Assembly (NCBI GenBank): GCA_903813345.2
Contig: CAIIXF020000009.1
Coordinates: 33,919,259 to 33,979,258 of the forward strand
DNA: 60,000 nucleotides
Reading direction: 5' to 3'
DNA from: Owenia fusiformis
Lineage: Eukaryota; Annelida; Polychaeta; Sabellida; Oweniidae
Each line of letters opens with the position of its first letter. Position 1 is the first letter of the stretch. The notes beneath the pieces were generated by a model. The model did not search any database. It was not told the origin of the DNA and was given only the letters and a program-made list of their open reading frames with translations. Of the stretch, positions 1 through 11,800 are shown piece after piece. The position numbers were made by a program, and so were the translations under genes.

Positions 1-419
1 TGGGTTCCTTGGCCTTGGATTATCTGCGAAAAATTATGCAATAGTCTTATCATGGCATGTGTAAGAAACAGTAATTATGAGAAGACATATCCTTGGTACA
101 TAATCATTAAAAAAAGGATAGGCAGATACCTTAATTATTTCTGTAGGTCTTTGCATGAAAAATTAAAAATTAGAGAATGCTGGTTTATTCATGCAGTTCA
201 GCATTTTGTAATATTATTGATTAAAATGATGTGATTTACAATGTAATTTTAAAGTATGCATCACTTCAAATATGTTTTTAGATATCCAATTTATTTATTC
301 ACAATTTTCATCCCAGTTCATAACATTTTCACGTACTTAGATATTGTTTGAGAGTACTGTATCGTACATGGACTGTCAATAAACATACTTTTATTTTATT
401 CTTTTTCATATATTTGCAG

Positions 420-2095
420 ATCTTCTAGTATGCCTGGTTCACCAGTGGAACAGTCGAAAATGACAATCACAAAGTCACTCACAAACCCCTTTATATTCAC
501 CAATGTGCCTAGCAAGGACCCGCCTAACTATGATGAGGTCATCAAAAATAGACAGGTATATTGTAGGCCTATGAATTCTTCTCTTTATAGTTTGAATATG
601 ATAAATTCATATATAAGGTTAATAAGGTTTTAAATTACTCTAAATTAGAGTTACCATAATTTATGCCTGGTCAGAAATCAGGATGCGGTTCCTCCATCCA
701 AGGAGGTTGTTTTTCTGCTTGTATTTTCATGGGATTCTTCTGTGATGTTGATTACGGCAATTACAGAATTTTGTTGCCTTCCAGAATGCCATTATGACAG
801 CAACTCAAGGTGCCCCAGTGACATCAGTGTCAGATGGCACCACTAGTACTGTGACATCGTCAACTGGTGGGAGCTCATCAGTTCGTAGTGAAGCAGTGGA
901 CGATCTATTAGAGATACTCATACGTCGAGGGGGTAGGAATTCAATTAATTTTGCATTAACATATTTCGGAATATTATACTTTTCTTAAAGCTCTCATTTT
1001 AGTGCTCTCAATCATGACATGATTAATTAGTTTTATATAGCACGTTCCGAATGGCATTTTGAGCATAAAGTAATCTTTTCCTTGTTACTTTTGTAATGGC
1101 ATATTCAAGAATAATCTTTGTCGTATTCAGTATATGCATAGAGGACTAATTGTATGTAATTGTATGTTGGGTACATGGTTCATTTGCTTTCTCTTCTTGC
1201 AGAACTGCCTGAGAGTGCAGCTCAGGAACCACCACCCACGCCACTCTCCACTGCATCCAGCTCTCAGCCAACAAACCTCCCAGCATACTTCACATCAACC
1301 AATACCAAAGCAGGGATGCCTGGCCCTACAACAGTGCTGCCCCCTGGAGTCAGTATTATTGCAGCTACTCCGAATGGCGGGAGCCAACCAACGAGGTACA
1401 TCATCACAGCTCCACCTGGTGCTCAAATCACTGGGCAAAACCCTGTTCCCGATGTGCCACAACAGATGACGTTCGGCTCAAATGCAAATATCCCCAATGC
1501 ATTAAGCCCGGGACAAAGACAGACACCCTCTCCTTTGAATATCTCATCTGCAATCTCAAACTCACCTGCGACTGCAGATGATATCGTGTCTCTGCTTGGG
1601 GGTGACACAAACACTAATGATTTACCATTGTTTAATATGACAATGGACTGGTCCAGCGACACTGAAACTCTAGGTGACTTGAACTTGCCATCATATGGTA
1701 GCCCTCTAGTGGATTCAGATATGAAGGCTACATTTAATGCTAAGAACCTCAATGATAACTTAACATTGCCAAGCCCAAGTACTAGTAATACTCAGAATGA
1801 AAACCTGCATAACTCAGCTTCTGATTCCACCTTAGCAGGCCTACAAGATATGCAGGATACAATTAGTATGAACACAGATGTCTCTGATTGGTTAGATGTT
1901 ATAATGCCCAGTACGGGACTGACTCCGCTAAGTGCTAATGCACCTGTCTCGTTCCCTTCAGACCCGGTGTTAACCCCCAAACCTCAAGACATCTTAGACT
2001 TGTTTAATATGGAGGAATCTGACTTTAACACCCCTACAGATGCTCCTTCTAATATGAACTGGGATGTGCAGCCAGACAGTCATAGTCTCTCTTGA
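420..2095 (+). CDS. MRTF: Myocardin-related transcription factor (MRTF/MKL), C-terminal exons, 5'-partial
   Basis: Three coding exons at 420-555, 785-932 and 1203-2095 (stop TGA 2093-2095), joined by GT-AG introns with matching phases. Bases 1-419 are intron, and the RPEL, SAP and leucine-zipper exons lie upstream of the window. Seen: KDPPNYDEVIK in the first exon, like the KDPPRYEEAIK block of vertebrate MRTFs; then DDLLEILIRRGELP spanning the second junction, like the MDDLFDILIQSGEI block of the transactivation domain; then an acidic, Ser/Pro-rich tail with DWSSDTETLGDL, DVSDWLDVIMP and PQDILDLFNMEE, the usual MRTF C-terminus. Known for the family: actin-regulated coactivators that bind SRF and drive cytoskeletal and muscle genes after moving into the nucleus. 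The last exon codes for 297 residues. Paralogue assignment (MRTF-A, MRTF-B or myocardin) has no meaning in an invertebrate with one copy. Confidence is high for the family and good for the exon ends. Confidence 0.88.
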
Positions 2096-5000
2096 TCAAA
2101 CAAACAGAGCAGTCACCTCCCCAGAATTTTTTCTCAAGTGGGTGCAAGACTCATTTTCACATTTCTGTCCAAAATTGACCAAAATATCCAAATTTTTCTC
2201 ATTTCAAAGTGGGTGAAAATGTGTTTCAAAATTGATCCAAGCTTGTTTTCAAAATGTCAAGTAGCCCGATCCGTACTCACTTGTTTTAATGCTGGGGAGG
2301 CCACTTTATTCAAAGAGCACTGCAGTTGATCAAAAGATGTAATTGGGTGTGAGAAAACCAGAAAGGTGCCTGAAACTAAATGTAAATTCTGCTGAATCTA
2401 AGGTGCAACAAGGAAATAAATCTATGAACAAATCTGAGAACATTTTCTGAATCTTATGAGTGAATCCAGTTCAGAAAGGGCTCAAAATATTTATTTACCC
2501 AAATGAGAGTTGTTCTTTCATCTTAAGTGAATAATCAACACAATTGACATTATTTAATGTAGTGTGTTAAATTAGAGATTGCTGTAATATATATTGACAT
2601 ACTAGTACTTATCCCCTTGATTCCTATCCTTTTTATCTGTAAAGAGAACATACTAGAGAAAGTGTTGTATCAAGTCATTGTGTTATTATTGGATTAGAGT
2701 TTTGGGCATGGCAAATGGCTTGATTCAACACTACTGTAGCTCCAAAAGTCTAGAGGATAGGGCTCCTTTAAATGTGTTTTATCACCTTGTTTTACTAACA
2801 TATAAGCTGAAATCAAAATTACCTAGCTGGTATATTAATATTACTGTATATGCAATCTTGTTCCGGATTTATGTATTATTAAGTGGCCAAAAATGTAAGG
2901 AGTTAAAAATCTATAAAATATATCATTGATTAGGTAGTGTGTTAAAGATGTTAGCATGCCTTTACATAACATCAAGTATATATCTGATCTGCCATGTTAA
3001 TGTGAAAAATGGGAGAAATAATGTACATGTACTGTATTTTCTATCAACTAATTTATTAAGAATGTGTCTAAACTTTGGACCAAAATGTATAGTATGTGAG
3101 CAACATGGATAATACAACACTGTGATGTTATTCTGCTTTAAACACTTGCAAATATATTTCAAAACTACCTGTAGTCCTGCTTTAGGTCATCTTGACCCCC
3201 TCCCCTGCACAATTTCCATGAGGAGGTCAAGTAGATAGATAGGGGGAGGGGTCAAGAGATCTGATGTAGGACTTAACTACCTGATTTGTAATGATAGATA
3301 GCATAACATCTTTATCTTTTCAAAGAATAACTTTCAAATTTTTAGATTTTCTATCCATGCTATTGCTTTACTGGGAAATAGACACAGCCTTTGACTAGAT
3401 AGACATTAAGTCTTAATTTTCTCCAACTTGGTTTTATATTTTATCATTAGAGAACTATATATGAGAGATAGTATTGTTAAGATAGTGCATGTTTTATTAC
3501 AAATAGAAGTGAGGGTTGACCTGTGTTGAGCCACACACATTATACACTTATAGAAAACATTATAGATATTAATAAAGCTGAACTGACAGACAACATGTAC
3601 ACCAATGTCGGAAAAATATTTTTCCCATTTTTACTTCGTTTTACGGGCAGACATGTTTTGAACAAAGCCTACCCAGACAAAATAAATGGATAGCATTGTA
3701 GCAAATGTATTCCATGATATATCTTTTTAGCTGTTGAAAGCATTGGTAAAATTGTTTAACACCTGTTAGGTTACGGAAATGATGAGTTCAAATCAGAATT
3801 ATGAGCAGTTTACTCCACTTAGAGACACCTGTTGTCATTTTCTATTCGAAAATACGCCTACTCAAAATTCCATCTTCGTCAACAGCATTTTTGCATAAAG
3901 TGCATATTATCTAAAAAAAATTTAAAATGTTCAATACATTTTAAGTGCTTCCTTATCTAATTTATTGGTAATATAATTTCATGTTTTTATAGATGGATAG
4001 AGATTTTCTGAGAAAAATCACCTTTCTATTTGTGAAATATGAAAAATTCCAAAAAATTCTATATTTATAGCCTAGCAAGTGTTTGGGATATTTATAACTT
4101 TAATGAACACTTAACACACTTAATCTTTGCATCATCAGTCAACATGTTTCTGAACTTGTATCTGTCAGTCTAGTGGTAATTCTTACTATAATCTAGCTAA
4201 ATATTTCACCATTAATATTTATTGAACAAAAATGTGCATTCCTTTCACTGGAATTCCCAACAGTCTAATTTGACTGGGACTATATTTCCTTATATTTTAT
4301 CAAAGATGGAGCCACTATCTCTCCCATAATGCATTGCACAAAATGGCAGTCTTTATAGCAGTTTCATGCCAAGTTTGACTTGATGCAATGATAGGCTTCA
4401 AAGTGAGCTGTACCTGTGCTTTAATTCCCATGACAAAACCTTGATTTTGGCTAAATCTTTGATATTGTATAGAATTGTTTGACCAATAATCATTTCGCAA
4501 ATGTGTGCTTCATGTAGCATAATTTGTATTGTTTGACATTCCAATATATTATGTTTGTTTTCACTGGCAAGACACTGTTAGATGCTATATCTGTGTGTTC
4601 AAATGACATTTCTGCACACACCAAGTATGAAACTGTCCCAAATGGTGTCAAAACAGTTGAAATTATTTAAAAGTAGCTGTTCCCCTATATTAGAAATTAA
4701 TATATATTATATTATATGAATCACAGTTATATAAAGGTGGTACATTGTATTTGAGGGGCAAATGTATCCTATTGTAATGAAAACTGCTTCTTTAATACTA
4801 ACATTGTCCCTGATTTACAAGTTGTACCCCTGAATTTATTTATGTGTGGGGTTCACATAGCAAGATGCATGGCTTGAAAAGCTAAGACTTGTGTACTTTT
4901 ATATATATTGTTTGGGTGCTCTTAAATTTTTATAAACCACTAATACACCCCTTTGAATTATTAAGATAAATGCAACATTCAATGTTATATCCCATTTTAT

Positions 5001-7759
5001 GTTAAGACTCTACTGCTGTTTGTACATAAAATGTATAAGGCTCTGATTCAGCATTGCTAATTGTTTAATATTGATACCAATGAATCACATGTGGTTGATG
5101 CAGTATTGGATGCAATCACACATGTCACAACATATTTTCTGCAAATAATTGCAACATGCACGTACGTGGCCCTATTATTTTTCTACTCTTAAACAACATG
5201 GTCTTCCAGCAATATTGTGTCATGCATTTATGGCGTTAGGTTTTTGTGGAAAATATCATTGCCAAAATGTTTCTATTTTGTCACTAGAGAGACCATTAGA
5301 TTATGTATCTAACCTTGAACACCTAGATTAAAAGATAGTTGCTAAGCAACTAAGTTGCTATGGCAATTGGTTATAATGGTTTTGGGGGCCAGAATCTAGT
5401 CGTTGATATAACAATAACAAAACATACTTTTCCAATATAATATAATATTATATATGAGTGAGCCATAACATTACATTCAAGATACGAGCCTATTCATAAG
5501 AAAGGAGCTCTTATCACATAGATTTTAAATTCTGAGTAATATATTCCATTTTGTAAACTCCTAAAAGCTTCTGGCTATAATACATTTTACCTCAGTAGTC
5601 AATTCTAAAATTTCAAGAAGTGGTGGTATTTAATAGTTTTTTTTATCCGATTCCTTCCTTTTAACAAGTTTTTGCTCATAACGTAAGTTTTTATCAAGAT
5701 GTGATAAGACCTTCTTTCTCATGTGTGGGTTTCATTGTGTGCTAGCAGCTATTTTGCTATTAACTTAAAGCATATACCTGCTAATAGGCATTTTGACTTC
5801 TCTGTTAGTGCATTTATTAAATTCAGTAGCTAATATTTTGATATATTGTAAATACAAGAATGGGTTGATGTGCAATTCTCCAATGTTTCACATTTCCTTA
5901 TAATTCATTGCAGCCATGGGTCAAAACAAAAATTGCTCTTTGAATTTTAAGTACATTGTGAAACACGTGTAGACAGGCCTATCAGGTTTACTTATAAATA
6001 ATTGGATGATTTCAATTTCCCCTGCCTGCAGGGGTGTGCATATTATTTAGAAAAGGTCGCAAAATATCTAACTCTATAATCCAGAAAAGATCATTCATTT
6101 TGATGTACCTTGTACACCTCTCTCCCTCCTGATAGGCCTGGCCTGTATAGATCATTATTGTATATTTTAAATCAAATTCATTCATACAACAATAATACAA
6201 CATCTGGGAATTGACGATGAATTTTAATTTATATTTTTGGAATGCAAATGTGAGCTCTCTAAATTAATCAAAAACAATATGTTGGCACTGGCATCAATAG
6301 TATATACTGGTACTGATATCAATTTTAGTTTTTTCATCAAGATGATTTCGATATGAAGCATGAGAGTTACATACAATTGAAAGTATTTCCCATGTGTATG
6401 CTTGTAATGTCACCCAGGGTATATAAAAGGTTGCAGAACTGTGACACGTCATTATTTTTATTCCACATATCACGAAGCACTTGCAGCATATTGTACACAC
6501 AAATCAAAAAGATCATATTTGGTAGTGGTAGTTTGTTACTTCTAGTTTCAAGCCTCTTATTTGCTAAGCATCGGCATGGCATCACCCTGTAAAATTGAAC
6601 TTGGTCATAGCATAAATTGGCTGTGCATTACTTGGACTTTTCACAGAATACTTTGTCACCATATCCTGGTATTGTTGCTGTATCAACAGATTTAACAACA
6701 TTTTATGAATGTTCTCAAAGTGTACCGTTTTACATTACATGTAGATACTCCCAAAATCCCAAATATTTCAGTGCAATCAATGAGTAATACAATTTGGTTT
6801 TCCTCGCGATTATTTGGTTATTCAGAGGAGATTCTCGCCATCCATGCTTTGGTACTTAGAACAACATGACAATGTAGGTCTGCATACAAGCCAGAAAAGC
6901 TGAAGCAATTTGTCAAGCTTGCCTTTGAAATGAGCACACATTAAAGCACTCTTTCAGGTGTGTATGCAGAATCAAATGTCCACCACTCATACTCACATAT
7001 ATGTACAGTACCAGAAGGTTAGAAAATATCATTTTACTGACTACATTGTTAGACCAAGTGCATGTACAAAAACAGTGTATAGAAAAGTGATTATTTCCAA
7101 CTTTGCTGCTTTTTTATTAACCAGATTGTTTGTATGTAAAGTGTATATAAACTTTGACACCCCTTGTATAGTCTTTGTTATAGTGGCATATGAAATTAAT
7201 AAAGACTTTAAGCTTGAGATTATCATATTTTGTTTATTTCATGATATACATACGGTCATTTGAACATATAGATACAGAAGTGGAACACCTCCATAAATAG
7301 AACACTTCAAAGTCCAGTTACCTTTAATTTCCCTCCCAAGTAGAACGCTATTTTAAAGTGCCAAAGTCATTCTACTTCCATAACACTGAAATTAGGAGTA
7401 AATGATCTAAATGTTGTATCACTAGAACAACCATAAAGGTAACCAACTTTTAAAAATACTTTAATACCCTCTTTTCTAAAAATATCAACCTTGAAAAGAT
7501 TCTCACCTCGTGAAAAATTCCCAAAATGAGAACAACCTTTTCTGATGATTTTTTCTGATTTTTTCAGTTTGATGTTTTGTGAGTTGATTCTTGTGTACGA
7601 TAAATGTACCATACACGAACTGAAAATTCCTGACACTTAAAATGTTCCGAACTAACCAATTCCAAAAACTTTTTGTTCCATGATTCCTTCTCTTTATCTT
7701 TTTGTTATATTTTGGTAGACATTTTCAGCTTATCATAAAACCATTTGTTAACTCGTTCG
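2096..7759. other. MRTF 3' UTR and intergenic DNA
   Basis: AT-rich DNA without a recognisable exon on either strand. The first part must be the MRTF 3' UTR. AATAAA hexamers occur near 2417 and 3571, but I cannot tell which is used. A MITE sits 22 bp after the stop codon (separate entry). A polypurine/polypyrimidine inverted patch lies at about 3185-3265. The short open frames here have no family resemblance and look random. About 7265-7320 resembles the AGGTGTTCCA-type repeat also seen at 25.9 kb and 31.6 kb. Confidence 0.5.
2117..2299 (+). mobile_element. Small MITE with CTCCCCAG terminal inverted repeats (copy 1)
   Basis: The 183-bp segment begins CTCCCCAG and ends CTGGGGAG. Inside are GTGGGTG blocks and runs such as TTTTCTCATTTCAAAGTGGG. 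A related element lies in reverse orientation at 42474-42612 and shares the termini, the TTTTTTCTCA stretch next to one end and the TTTAATG next to the other. No coding capacity. A target-site duplication is not clear, so the superfamily is open. It lies in the presumed 3' UTR of MRTF. Confidence 0.6.
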
Positions 7760-7826
7760 CTACGAATGACGTGATATGACGTCATAAAGCACATACGTTG
7801 ACTACGAATGACGTGATATCACGTCC
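7760..7826. repeat. Two 42-bp-spaced copies of an ACGTCA-rich palindromic block
   Basis: CTACGAATGACGTGATAT occurs at 7760 and again at 7802. The first copy runs into a perfect CRE-type TGACGTCA (7777-7784). The second forms a perfect 16-bp palindrome GACGTGATATCACGTC (7810-7825). It could be the end of a degenerate transposon or a cluster of bZIP-type sites. No promoter is evident next to it. Confidence 0.5.
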
Positions 7827-7863
7827 AAGCACAAACCCAATGTGTTTTTTTTTAATCTTGTAA

Positions 7864-8570
7864 TAGACCCTAAGATTCGGAATATTTGATACAAGTCCTT
7901 TGGACTTGTAGGCCTAAGTCAAAACTTTACAAGTCCATCCAAAAAAATACAAGCCAAAAAGGACTTTTAAATCTGAACGTTACAAGTCCAATAAATCACT
8001 TACCGTATTCTTTAGGGGCGCTTAGAAAAATCAGAATAATAGAGTTGTCCTAAAGAAAATGCCCTCCCCCAACTGAGCTCTATATGTACTTGGTCCTGAA
8101 GACCCCCTCCCCCACCAACCATCTGTGTTTTTAATGTGCCCATATATGAAAGGAGAAAAACAGGAATTTCATGAGGCTAGTAAAGTTTTCTTGCCAAAAA
8201 TCAGAAACATCAGAACGGGGTATGAGCATATCTCTGCAATAATGGCATGGATTGTTATTGGAGAGTTTACCGTAAAGATCGCTAAATGAACCAAGAATCA
8301 ATTGCAAAAATTCCCAATAGAGCCCTGCGAATTGAATGAAGAGTTTTCCCCGATTATCTTCATCATTTCCGCAAAAGATCGTCGGATATTTTTATTCATA
8401 TTACCGCGGATCGGGGAAACCATGACCAATATTGACGTATATAGTCAATCAAGGTAAGCTCATAGGTCATTTTGAAATACGCCAGGGGGACTTGTATTTT
8501 GTGACGAAGCACGCCAGCCACTAAAACTAGGCGCCGCTGGCGTCCTGGCGTGTGGGAATCTTAGGGTCTG
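7864..8570. mobile_element. Non-autonomous hAT-like DNA transposon
   Basis: The 707-bp unit has terminal inverted repeats TAGACCCTAAGATTC (left) and the complement of CAGACCCTAAGATTC (right), and is flanked by a perfect 8-bp direct repeat TCTTGTAA (7856-7863 and 8571-8578). An 8-bp duplication and ends starting YAG are the hAT signature. The interior has several ACAAGTCC/GGACTTGT motifs but no transposase reading frame. It lies between the convergent 3' ends of MRTF and LYRM1. Confidence 0.75.
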
Positions 8571-8877
8571 TCTTGTAACCATGACAACCTATAAAATGGG
8601 ACTTAAAAACGTATTGATTCTGACGGAGTATATCATATGCTTTAAAATGATATATAACACTACATACTTATGCCCATGTATATATTTTATATATTATCTC
8701 ATAGGTACCATATATAGGAATTTTCAAAAATTCTTCAGTATATTAGTGCTTTTTGCCCCAGTATTGAATGAATTAATAGTTACGTACACAGCAGTTTAAA
8801 TTGCTTCCTTTTTACAAAAAAAGCTGTCCACAAGAATTTCAAGATAATTTAACCTAGACTAGAATTTAACTCTTGTG

Positions 8878-11800
8878 TCATGTGTCCTCTTTCTTACTTC
8901 CTAGCTGTTTTTCGTCATATGATTTGACATAAATTGGTTTAGATTGTTTCAAACGTCTTTGCGTTCCTCTAAGTGTTGACTTTCTCTCGCTTGGAATCAG
9001 CACATTAGGTGGGGCATATACCTGAAATAATATATCATTAACAGACTTCATATTTTTCATTTCAAAAATAATTGAAATATCCGATCAATTACAGGAGACA
9101 TCTTTAGAATTGAAAAATGGAACTTCGAGAAAATAGGCATGACCCTATCTCATTGAAGACCTTGTCAGTATAATTTTTAATTTATCATTTTAACAAGTAG
9201 CACATCTAAATTAAACGACTCCTGGCCTCTACTCTTGAGTATTACAGCTTGTCAGACATGTTATCAATTATTTTGATATAAAATGTATGTGTGCTGCACT
9301 TACAGGTCTTGGGTATGGGTTCTGGTAATGTAGAGCTATTTCAACCCTCGCTTCACCCTCCTTTAAGAAGTCCTGAATATCTGCTTCATTTGTCACCTAA
9401 ATGTAAAACAATATTGTATTGTATAATGTAGTATACTTATCATCCGTTTGAGCATGTAACAATCGTGGGCCATGTATCTGCCATACAAGTGTAGCGTAGC
9501 CTTGGCATTACACAGTCCCAGACTGTTATCTTGTTCCAAAGTAGTATCACTTAAACAGTAACAATTGAATAATAAGACAATTACATATGGGGTTATAAGT
9601 CCCTACTTAGTCTGTCATAAGTCTTATAGTCAATCAGTAATAAATGTGTCAACTGTCTGGATACACATTATAAATGGAACTATTGCTGTTTATATTAATG
9701 AACTGGGGGTTCTAGCCACTTCTAGCAATGGTATCCATGGTGAATAGTGGTTCTAGTCACTTCTAGCAACGGTTACCCGGGACGTATAAGGGTTCTAGCC
9801 ACTTCTAGCAGCCGTTATCAAGGATGTATAATGGTTCTAGCCACTTCTAGCAATGGTAACCTGGGATGTATAAGGGTTCTAGCCACTTCTAGCTATGGGT
9901 ACCAATGAGGTATAAGGGTTCTAGCCACTTCTAGCTATGGTTACCAAGGAAGTATAAGGGTTCTAGCCACTTCTAGCTATGGGTACCAATGAAGTATAAG
10001 GGTTCTAGCCACTTCTAGCTATGGTTACCAAGGAAGTATAAGGGTTCTAGCCACTTCTAGCTATGGGTACCAATGAAGTATAAGGGTTCTAGCCACTTCT
10101 AGCTATGGTTACCAAGGAAGTATAAGGGTTCTAGCCACTTCTAGCTATGGTTTCCAAGGAAGTATAAGGGTTCTAGCCACTTCTAGCTATGGTTACCAAG
10201 GAAGTATAAGGGTTCTAGCCACTTCTAGCTATGGTTTCCAAGGAAGTATAAGGGTTCTTGCCACTTCTAGCTATGGGTACCAAGGATGTATGAGGGTTCT
10301 AGCCACTTCTAGCAATGGTAACCTGAGATGTATAAGGGTTCTAGCCACTTCTAGCTATGGGTACCAAGGATGTATAAGGGTTCCAGCCACTTCTAGCTAT
10401 GGGTAACACGTGACCAGAATGGGGGGGGGGCGTGTTACACTTGCAGTTGACATAGGGAACTGGAACTGGCTAGAAGTCACGTGTATCATGTCATGTCAAT
10501 GGAAGTCAAATGTAAGTGGGAGGGGATAAACATATCTTATTAAACTCCCTAAAGATAAACAGAACAACAAGTTTAAAATTATCTAATCTATTTCAAGAAT
10601 TATAAAATAATCACATATAATTAGTACAAGTAAGTTTATATAAGTTACATACACAATTGAAATACACCAAGACCAATCAAACACTTAAATCACAGTAAAG
10701 TGCCTGTAAAAGGCTAGAAGGAGAGCTTAGCTAATAGGAGCTAGATGATGACTCACTCAAGCTAGATCAGGCTGTTCCCCTATCCAAAACAACAGATAGC
10801 CCCTATCTTTCATTAAAAAGGTTATATTTTACGTTCACTGGTAATTTCAGTATACTTCAAATGATGAAACCTTGCTAATTACGTTGATAACATTGATAAT
10901 TTGATGAGAAATCGAGACGAAATTACATGAAAACACATGGAAATCACTTCAAAAGTTCACATCTCAATTACTGGTCAATTACTGAAACAATTCCATTCAA
11001 AGTCACAGAACAATTAAAATATATCATTATAATTACCTTGAACCACAATGCACCACGATTCACCAACGCAAACTGCTATAAATCCAAGAAAATGAGGAGA
11101 AAACACAAACTGGTCCACCATGATTGAGAAAATTCCAAAAGACAAAGTAGTGCATAAAATCCCTACGCCAAATCACATGACAAGATGAATCACAGTTCAA
11201 AATAAGACAAACTAAAGTTATGTACATATATATAAACATGCATACAATAGAATAGACATACTAAATAACATACATAAGTCAAAGTTATCACAATAAGGCA
11301 AGATGATCAATGGACCTATATCCTGTAAGCAGAATTGTATAGAGTGAACAGGCCAAACGTTGCACAAGCGTATGAGTCATAGTGACCTTTACTAAAGTTA
11401 ACAGACAATTCACAAGGCGATACCCAGTCACTATAGGCTTAGAAAGCAAAGTACAGATGCACTCTGCATCAACTGTAAACAAAACTAGCATTGGCGCTAT
11501 GTAAGCGCTGACCACAGAATACAAGTACAAGTACAGGACATATATAATACAGTAAAACTCCATACTGGTGAACAGTGAAATTATTAGTTAATGCAGTTGA
11601 AACAGTGCAAATAAGAGGCTCAGTAACGGCACATCAGACCAGATAATTACCATTAAAAAGAGTAGACAGACTGATGGGTCGTTACACTGCCCCCTTCTTT
11701 AAAATAAGTTCGTCCCGAACTTTTACACACAAGTTACAAATCAAATCACAATCCATAATGCACAAAAGTATTTAAATCAAAGATGATTCATGATCCAAAA

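Noticed and set aside
6353-6592. Overlapping open frames on both strands at 6.3-6.6 kb
   Set aside because: No similarity, no splice context and no codon bias. Overlap on both strands is expected by chance in this composition.
9701-10405. Regular direct repeats resembling a CRISPR array
   Set aside because: Units are contiguous 42-bp tandem repeats with no unique spacers, they lie inside a retrotransposon LTR, and the genome is animal.
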